Part shown: positions 46,813 through 51,591 of the stretch, in pieces
Position numbering within the stretch: the stretch's first letter is position 1
How the letters are laid out: each line of letters opens with the position of its first letter
NCBI GenBank assembly: GCA_015061615.1
Contig: SUWE01000016.1
Span: forward strand, 1-51,591
Source: Lentisphaerota bacterium
Lineage (GTDB): Bacteria; Verrucomicrobiota; Lentisphaeria; Victivallales; Victivallaceae
Direction: 5' to 3'
Length of the DNA: 51,591 nucleotides
Made by a program: the position numbers and the translations under genes
The notes under the pieces: model-generated
What the model was told of the DNA's origin: nothing
Database searches by the model: none
The model's input: only the letters and a program-made list of their open reading frames with translations

Positions 46813-47859
46813 TCAGTTAAAATTTTCTATTTCACCGCAGGGGACAAGATATCTACCCGGTGCGGAATCGTTGTTTTCTATTTTCTGAAGCAGAACATCG
46901 ACGGCGATTTCCATCATCTTTTCCCAGTCGTAATTCACAGCCGCCACACCGCGTCGGCGGACGGGCTTATCGCAGGAAGTGAGCAAAACGGCATCCTCCG
47001 GCAGTCTCAATCCCTTTTTTTCCAGAAGTGCCGCAAGTTTTGCAGGCAGATCAAGGTGGCGGACTCCGATAACACGGACGCCATCACTTTTCACCAGATG
47101 GACTATTTTTTCCGCAATTTCCTGCATCACGATCTCATTGGTGTCATTGGATATGGAAAAATTTATCACATGTTCCTTTTTCAACTCCGCCTGAGTACGC
47201 ATGGCGGCAAAAACGAAATCCGAACTCAGTGAGTCCGCACTGACGACTGAATCGGCGATCTCATCATTGGTTCCGGTGATGACCGCCATCTTCAGCGGAA
47301 TCCCGGCTGCCTGTATCCGTTTGAGCGCGGTGGCAAAACCCTGCACGAAATCGGTATTTATGACCGGGATACCGACAACATCCGGATCGACTTCCACATC
47401 AGTAAGAACCGCCGGAACTCTGGAACTTATCTGACGGATAAGTCCGGCATGGGGCAGACCCAGCACCACACCGTCAAGAGCATCGTTGAACAAGAGACGG
47501 TTGCGCAATTCCAGACTGTGCCGGAAAACATAGTTTGAACCGAAGTGGTCATGCGCCATGCACGAGCGTTCAAAATAGAACATCCGCTCCGCCTCATGGT
47601 CAGTAGGCATGAACCGCCGCGCCGCATAAGAGTGATAGGTTATACGCAAAAGCAACCCCGTCCGTACCCGGCTCGTATCGCGGGAAAATATCTTTTTGGC
47701 ATAGGGATTCGGGGTGTAATTCAGCTCATTAACCGCATTCCAGACCTTCTTCACCGTCTCATCAGAGTAACGGTTGAGTCCGTTCATTATCTGGCTGACA
47801 GCAGTAATACTTACCCCTGCCGCTTTGGCGACATCGCGGATATTGGCTTTTTTAGTCAT
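46813..47859 (-). CDS. LacI-family transcriptional regulator
   Basis: 348 residues. The HTH is ANIRDVAKAAGVSITAVSQI followed by the hinge helix NELNYTPNPYAKKI. The periplasmic-binding-like core includes LLFNDALDGVVLGLPHAG, VPAVLTDVEVDPDVVGIPVI, GVRVIGVRHLDLP and VAAVNYDWEKMMEIAVDVLL. The ATG at 47859 has AGGAG 8 nt upstream. It heads its own operon and its promoter carries operator 1; a matching operator 2 lies at 41869, so it likely represses both. The inducer is expected to be a sugar or oligosaccharide made by this gene set. Confidence 0.9.
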   Translation of the reverse strand: MTKKANIRDVAKAAGVSITAVSQIMNGLNRYSDETVKKVWNAVNELNYTPNPYAKKIFSRDTSRVRTGLLLRITYHSYAARRFMPTDHEAERMFYFERSCMAHDHFGSNYVFRHSLELRNRLLFNDALDGVVLGLPHAGLIRQISSRVPAVLTDVEVDPDVVGIPVINTDFVQGFATALKRIQAAGIPLKMAVITGTNDEIADSVVSADSLSSDFVFAAMRTQAELKKEHVINFSISNDTNEIVMQEIAEKIVHLVKSDGVRVIGVRHLDLPAKLAALLEKKGLRLPEDAVLLTSCDKPVRRRGVAAVNYDWEKMMEIAVDVLLQKIENNDSAPGRYLVPCGEIENFN

Positions 47860-47893
47860 AAAAAATTTCTCCTGCGGAACGCCTGTTCCGTCT

Positions 47894-47911
47894 GTCAAAC
47901 ATGTTTACCTG
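47894..47911. promoter_or_regulatory. LacI-type operator 1
   Basis: On the minus strand CAGGTAAACATGTTTGAC, near palindromic around AAACATGTTT, just downstream of the lacI -10. Autoregulation is likely. Confidence 0.75.
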
Positions 47912-47916
47912 TAAAA

Positions 47917-47945
47917 AATATACCACCGCAGAGAAGGTTTGTCAA
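47917..47945 (-). promoter_or_regulatory. Promoter of the lacI operon
   Basis: On the minus strand TTGACA (47940-47945), 17 bp, TATATT (47917-47922), about 58 nt before the lacI start. Confidence 0.8.
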
Positions 47946-47956
47946 GTCATTTTGTC

Positions 47957-47988
47957 AAAAAAAACGGCTCTGCGAAAACGCAAAGCCG
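47957..47988 (-). terminator. Terminator of the PEGA lipoprotein gene
   Basis: Stem CGGCTCTGCG/CGCAAAGCCG (47965-47974 and 47979-47988) with one mismatch and loop AAAA. On the minus strand it is followed by eight T (47957-47964). It insulates the lipoprotein gene from the lacI promoter just downstream. Confidence 0.8.
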
Positions 47989-48006
47989 CGGACGTCAGAC
48001 AGAATC

Positions 48007-48384
48007 TTATTTTACGGGAATAAGATGATAGGTAAAGTTCTGATTGTCAAGAGTGAAAGCTCCAGGTGCAAGAAGACCGACCCAGGGTACAAGCAGGAAA
48101 AATCCGCCGACAAGGTCAAGCACGCCGAAAGTACTCAAAGTGCAATTACTGCTGAGCATCGTTGTCTGATATCCTTCTTTGCTGACGGTAATGGAAAGCG
48201 GACGGTGCGGTTTGATCGCCACTTGAGCGGGAGCAACGACCGTGTTGCCGTTGACCATCACAATCGCGCCTGCCGGCTGACCGCTGATGGAAACTATCTG
48301 GGTGGACGGGGCAAAAAGAGAACACCCGGTTACGACTGCCGCAAGCACGGCGGAAAGAGACAATTTGAGAACTTTGCCAAACAT
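48007..48384 (-). CDS. PEGA-domain lipoprotein
   Basis: 125 residues. The signal ends in a lipobox VVTGCS with the cysteine near residue 21. The PEGA-like beta domain is seen as ISGQPAGAIVMVNGNTVVAP and HRPLSITVSKEGYQT. A C-terminal hydrophobic stretch VLDLVGGFFLLVPWVGLLAPG could be a membrane segment, giving two anchors. The ATG at 48384 has AAGGAG upstream; the longer frame starts beyond the promoter. Single-gene unit with its own promoter and terminator. PEGA domains are often surface-layer-associated; its exact role is unknown. Confidence 0.8.
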   Translation of the reverse strand: MFGKVLKLSLSAVLAAVVTGCSLFAPSTQIVSISGQPAGAIVMVNGNTVVAPAQVAIKPHRPLSITVSKEGYQTTMLSSNCTLSTFGVLDLVGGFFLLVPWVGLLAPGAFTLDNQNFTYHLIPVK

Positions 48385-48426
48385 GATAAAAACTCCTTGT
48401 ATTGTTGCAAATTGCGGATTATTACT

Positions 48427-48455
48427 AATATAATACACAATCAGCAGATTTGCAA
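48427..48455 (-). promoter_or_regulatory. Promoter of the PEGA lipoprotein gene
   Basis: On the minus strand TTGCAA (48450-48455), 17 bp, TATATT (48427-48432), about 36 nt before the expected translation start. Confidence 0.65.
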
Positions 48456-48479
48456 ACAATTTTTTATATTTTTTTCAAC

Positions 48480-50198
48480 TCATTCAGCCATTACCGGCAA
48501 TACCAGAAATGACGGATGAGCCGCATCATGATAAATGCAATGGGTTGAACTTATCAATTCCGTATCATCTTTCAATTCTTTTCCGGTATTCGGATTGCGC
48601 CCGAACAGCGGGAAATAGTGACCGCAAACTTCCAGTCTCAACGCGTAACCCGGTTCAAGTTTGACCGCGATATGGGATAAATCTATGGTGTATTCATAAA
48701 TTTCTCCCGGCACAAGCAGTTCAGCCTGATCTCTGGAATTGCGGAACCTTGCCCGTATCTCACCGACAGAGAGGAAAAGTGATTTCCCTTCAGGCGTGAC
48801 CATCGTCAACACCGCGCAGAAATCGGTATCCGGCGTTGAAGCTGAGGCGTGAAAATGGAACTCAACCTTACCGGCAAGGGTCAGCGCCTTATCCACCGGT
48901 TTGGTGGTATAAACCAGTGTATCGGTGCGCTTTTCATCCTCACTCCGGTCATAACAGCCAAGCGGCAGACATTTGCCGCCGCATGAAAGCGCCGGATTTG
49001 CCGGGTCACTGATATAAGTATCAAATTTTTCATTTCCCGGAGCATCTTCGCTAAGAACTCCGTCACCGTCAAGCGTATTGGCTTTGCCGTTTGAGTGGAG
49101 ATAATAATTTTTACTCTGCACACCTGCCGGCGGCCATGTATCCGCATCGCGCCAGCGGTTTTCGCCGATCATAAAGTACCGCACGACAGGGATATCGGGG
49201 ACAGGGTCGGTATCGGGGTCGGACATGAGTCCGTACAGAAATCTTTCTTCGATCGCAATAAGCTCATCCTGATTGTTTTCCGCACCGAACAAATCAGAAT
49301 TGACCAATCCGGCGTGTTCCCACGGCCCGATATACAACCGGGTGAGTTTTCGCGCCTTTTCCGTTGCCGCCGAACTTTTCATCAGAAGAAAACTTTCGAT
49401 CGTCTCATCTCTGAAGGGGTCAAACCAGCCGCCGGAAACAAGGGCGGGAACTTTCAACTCAGGGAAATACCCCTTGTGGAAATCAAGCAGTTTTCCCGGA
49501 GTTTCCATATTGCTGATGATATTATGGAACGGCTCGGCATACGCATACCCTGCGGCACAGTCGCAATCAGACAGCGGCAAATGTGTCAACACCCCCATTT
49601 TTTCATAATCCGGCAGATTGCTGAAACCGAATTTACGGCGGTGATAAAGGTTCAGCACCCAGTTTATCACCAGTTCATGACGGATACCGCCGCCTTTGAG
49701 TGTTCCGCCGAGACAGGCGTAAAGCGGAGCAACTTTCGGAGAAATGGCGACCAGTCCATCCCAGCCGGTACGGGCGGCGCACCACTGCACCCAGCCGGTG
49801 TAACTGCCGCCGAACATGGCGCATCTGCCGTTGAACCACGATTGTTTATCCAGCCATAAAAAGAGGTCTTCAACGTCATTTTTTTCCGTATCCAATCCGG
49901 TGGGGTCGAAATTTCCTTCGCTGAAGCCGGTTCCCCGGCAGGATTGGACAATATAGATTATTTTCTGTTCCGCCACCCGTTTATCCGGCAGCAGCAGTCT
50001 GTCGCCGGAACAGTACGGCGTGCGGATAAGCAGTGCGGGCAATGGAGTTCCGTCAAAATCTTCTGGGAAATATATTGCCGTATGCAGACGCACACCGTCG
50101 CGGCACTTTATCATCCTGACGCGCATATCGCAACTGGTATCGAATGCGCTTATGGTGTTGGTCACATCATATTGATCTTTGTTTTGAGTATTTGCCAT
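48480..50198 (-). CDS. CocE/NonD-type S15 hydrolase
   Basis: 572 residues, no signal peptide. Alpha/beta hydrolase nucleophile in AMFGGSYTGWVQW, aspartate in SGGWFDPFRDE, histidine in IGPWEHAG. The C-terminal jelly-roll domain starts around TKPVDKALTLAGKVEFHF, as in X-prolyl dipeptidyl peptidases and cocaine esterase. It cleaves esters or acyl-peptides; here it stands 1 nt after an SGNH esterase gene, so ester hydrolysis of glycan or lipid substituents is more likely than peptidase action. The ATG at 50198 has AAAGG upstream. Confidence 0.88.
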   Translation of the reverse strand: MANTQNKDQYDVTNTISAFDTSCDMRVRMIKCRDGVRLHTAIYFPEDFDGTPLPALLIRTPYCSGDRLLLPDKRVAEQKIIYIVQSCRGTGFSEGNFDPTGLDTEKNDVEDLFLWLDKQSWFNGRCAMFGGSYTGWVQWCAARTGWDGLVAISPKVAPLYACLGGTLKGGGIRHELVINWVLNLYHRRKFGFSNLPDYEKMGVLTHLPLSDCDCAAGYAYAEPFHNIISNMETPGKLLDFHKGYFPELKVPALVSGGWFDPFRDETIESFLLMKSSAATEKARKLTRLYIGPWEHAGLVNSDLFGAENNQDELIAIEERFLYGLMSDPDTDPVPDIPVVRYFMIGENRWRDADTWPPAGVQSKNYYLHSNGKANTLDGDGVLSEDAPGNEKFDTYISDPANPALSCGGKCLPLGCYDRSEDEKRTDTLVYTTKPVDKALTLAGKVEFHFHASASTPDTDFCAVLTMVTPEGKSLFLSVGEIRARFRNSRDQAELLVPGEIYEYTIDLSHIAVKLEPGYALRLEVCGHYFPLFGRNPNTGKELKDDTELISSTHCIYHDAAHPSFLVLPVMAE

Positions 50199-50199
50199 T

Positions 50200-51330
50200 T
50201 CAACAACCTTTACTGATAATATCCAGCAGCCAGCCGAAGGCGCAGTTTGCCGCCTGACGGTAGCCCACAGGTGCTGGATGCAGAGCATTATCGCCGCGCT
50301 CAACGACCGCATCGCTTTCAGCAAAACACTTTTCCTCTTTACGCGGATATCCGTGAACAGGGTCAACCGCTGTATAAAGCGGAACCATTGAACAATTCTC
50401 TTTTTCGGAAAAAATCTCACTCAATTTCGCGTAAGCAGGGGGAACCAGACTTCTTCTGTTCCACGCAAAATAAGAGCATCCGTAATTATTGCCCCATGCT
50501 GACTGGTCCATTGAACCATAAGGTTCAAGGACGATTCCGTAAAGAGCATCCGGAGCATCTTTTCTGATATTTTCATAAAGCTGCTGCATATTTTCCAGAT
50601 ATCTGCCGATGACTTCGCCGCTGTTGTCACGGGTGATATTTATCATATCGTTGCCGCCCAGAGAGATCATAATGATATCAGGAGCAATTCCGTCACAATT
50701 TTTGTCAATATAGCCCTTGAAGTCAAAAACTCCGTCGGGAGTCAAAAACGGGGAAGCACAATTCCAGTGATAATCTGTTTCACATTCGATCGGCTCTTTT
50801 CGGCGCAGAAATGTTGCGGCACTCCAGCCGCCGCGCCCCTCATGGCGGACACCCTCAAGCTCTTTATCCGGCGGATAATTTATCATTTTTCCGCCTGGAA
50901 GGTCTTTCAGTTCCAACGGAACATTAGTACCGAGCATGGTCAATTCGATATTATTCCGCACGCAAAGCGTATGCAAATGCGCCGGATAACAGGTCTGATC
51001 AGTCAGACTGTCGCCGATCATCAGAATACGGAGTTTACGTCCGGCAGCCTTTGCCGGGTCACTTATCACAATGGAAAAACTCCCTTCGGCAACGACTCCT
51101 TCATCGCTGATGACCTCGATCTTCGCTTCGTAAGTTCCTGCCGTTTCGGGGACAAAGCGCCAGCGTTCCTGATCGCATCTGCCGACAGAAGAATAAACGT
51201 GGAATATGTAATTTGCCGGATTCACACAGGTGAAAACATTGGCAAAATAGAGATTCATTTCCACACCGGCAGAGCCGTAAAGCACTTTCGGCAGGAGCAA
51301 TTTATCCTGCATGATTTTTTTGTCACTCAT
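50200..51330 (-). CDS. SGNH/GDSL-family esterase
   Basis: 376 residues. Block I MIGDSLTDQTCYPAHL carries the nucleophilic serine; block III is SLGGNDMIN; block V is DNALHPAPVGYRQ with the Asp-x3-His pair. About 100 N-terminal residues look like an immunoglobulin-like accessory domain (AGTYEAKIEVISDEGVV). No signal peptide. It likely deacetylates a carbohydrate. There is no good ribosome site before the ATG at 51330, and a terminator ends just upstream, so expression may depend on readthrough from the pseudopilin gene. Confidence 0.87.
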   Translation of the reverse strand: MSDKKIMQDKLLLPKVLYGSAGVEMNLYFANVFTCVNPANYIFHVYSSVGRCDQERWRFVPETAGTYEAKIEVISDEGVVAEGSFSIVISDPAKAAGRKLRILMIGDSLTDQTCYPAHLHTLCVRNNIELTMLGTNVPLELKDLPGGKMINYPPDKELEGVRHEGRGGWSAATFLRRKEPIECETDYHWNCASPFLTPDGVFDFKGYIDKNCDGIAPDIIMISLGGNDMINITRDNSGEVIGRYLENMQQLYENIRKDAPDALYGIVLEPYGSMDQSAWGNNYGCSYFAWNRRSLVPPAYAKLSEIFSEKENCSMVPLYTAVDPVHGYPRKEEKCFAESDAVVERGDNALHPAPVGYRQAANCAFGWLLDIISKGC

Positions 51331-51351
51331 AACTGTTTATTACTTTTTATG

Positions 51352-51380
51352 AAAAAACTGCCGCGGCAATTCCGCGGCAG
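51352..51380 (-). terminator. Terminator after the third pseudopilin
   Basis: Perfect 9-bp stem CTGCCGCGG/CCGCGGCAG (51358-51366 and 51372-51380), loop CAATT, then T6 on the minus strand (51352-51357). It ends 22 nt before the SGNH start codon. Confidence 0.85.
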
Positions 51381-51407
51381 ACTTGCATTTACACGATACC
51401 GTTGATA

Positions 51408-51591
51408 TTAATGATTGTAGTTGAAGTCATCCGGTCGCTCAGAGCTGGGCCACAGCATCCAGAAGGCACTGTAATAGTGATAGTGCCAGTTGGTATGTGA
51501 CGGACTGCTCAACGGCAGTGAAGCGATAGTACGAGTGCTGACATGACCGTCGCAATGCAGAAGATTAGTCGAATTGTTGTGACGAGCGACA
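51408..51591 (-). CDS. H-X9-DG pseudopilin-like protein, C-terminal end (partial)
   Basis: Sixty visible residues running off the right edge, ending at TAA (51408-51410). The motif HNNSTNLLHCDGHV is the third H-x9-DG in the window, and the tail is rich in Tyr, Trp and His (HTNWHYHYYSAFWML). It stands 28 nt upstream of a terminator and about 80 nt upstream of the SGNH and S15 hydrolase genes on the same strand, repeating the pseudopilin-plus-enzyme arrangement. The prepilin leader would lie outside the window. Confidence 0.8.
   Translation of the reverse strand, partial: VARHNNSTNLLHCDGHVSTRTIASLPLSSPSHTNWHYHYYSAFWMLWPSSERPDDFNYNH

Noticed and set aside
1..51591. tRNA, rRNA or CRISPR elements
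   Set aside because: I read for cloverleaf-like ends, rRNA stretches and regularly spaced direct repeats and saw none; a covariance-model search would settle small RNAs.

Overview
The window looks like chromosome from a Lentisphaerota-type (Victivallis-like) bacterium of an anaerobic, glycan-rich habitat. The assignment is an inference. It rests on three pseudopilin-like proteins with a prepilin leader and a C-terminal H-X9-DG motif, on very large secreted carbohydrate-active proteins, on sugar-phosphate isomerase/epimerase paralogues, and on sigma70-like promoters (TTGACA or TTGAAA, 17 bp, TATATT) that recur through the window. I saw no rRNA, tRNA, CRISPR array or intact transposase.

Layout. 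1-2218 is phage-like: the end of a HARE-HTH gene, a terminator, a small PnuC-like membrane protein, an S-adenosylmethionine synthetase and the C-terminal part of a DNA methyltransferase. At about 2216-2222 this sequence runs directly into a glycosidase gene that has lost its 3' part, so two unrelated genes are each cut at one point (prophage edge, illegitimate junction or assembly chimera). 2218-9523 is a polysaccharide locus: truncated glycosidase, H-X9-DG pseudopilin and a 1355-residue LamG plus TIM-barrel secreted protein, with a divergent AraC-type regulator. 9.6-12.4 kb holds a MITE-like repeat, an NhaD/ArsB-type ion transporter and a PTS EIIA-CBS protein. 12.6-25 kb holds a TIM-barrel protein with an M29 aminopeptidase, a SWIM-SNF2 helicase, a fused Aas acyltransferase/ligase, RecQ, an orphan ORF and a glycerophosphodiesterase. 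25-32 kb holds a second MITE-like copy, a collapsed FAD-oxidoreductase remnant, a DAACS symporter, a DMT transporter and a type I secretion ABC/HlyD pair. 32-36.6 kb is housekeeping: folK, fmt, rng, uvrC.

36.6-47.9 kb is the most coherent accessory system. Nine genes on the minus strand run: LacI regulator, secreted LamG-like protein, isomerase/epimerase, GH3 glycosidase, CE7-like esterase, a second promoter, H-X9-DG pseudopilin, a 991-residue secreted protein, a second LamG-like protein and a second isomerase/epimerase. Both promoters have the same architecture with a near-identical CAGKTAAACATGTTTGAY operator at the transcription start, so the LacI protein probably controls itself and the whole region. 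48-51.6 kb holds a PEGA lipoprotein, a CocE/S15 hydrolase, an SGNH esterase and the end of a third H-X9-DG pseudopilin.

The recurring theme is an H-X9-DG pseudopilin physically coupled to secreted glycan-degrading enzymes: a 29-nt gap in one locus, a TGATG stop-start overlap in another, and a third upstream of two hydrolases. This pairing, together with the LacI operator pair and the duplicated LamG-epimerase module, is the best candidate for an undescribed system.
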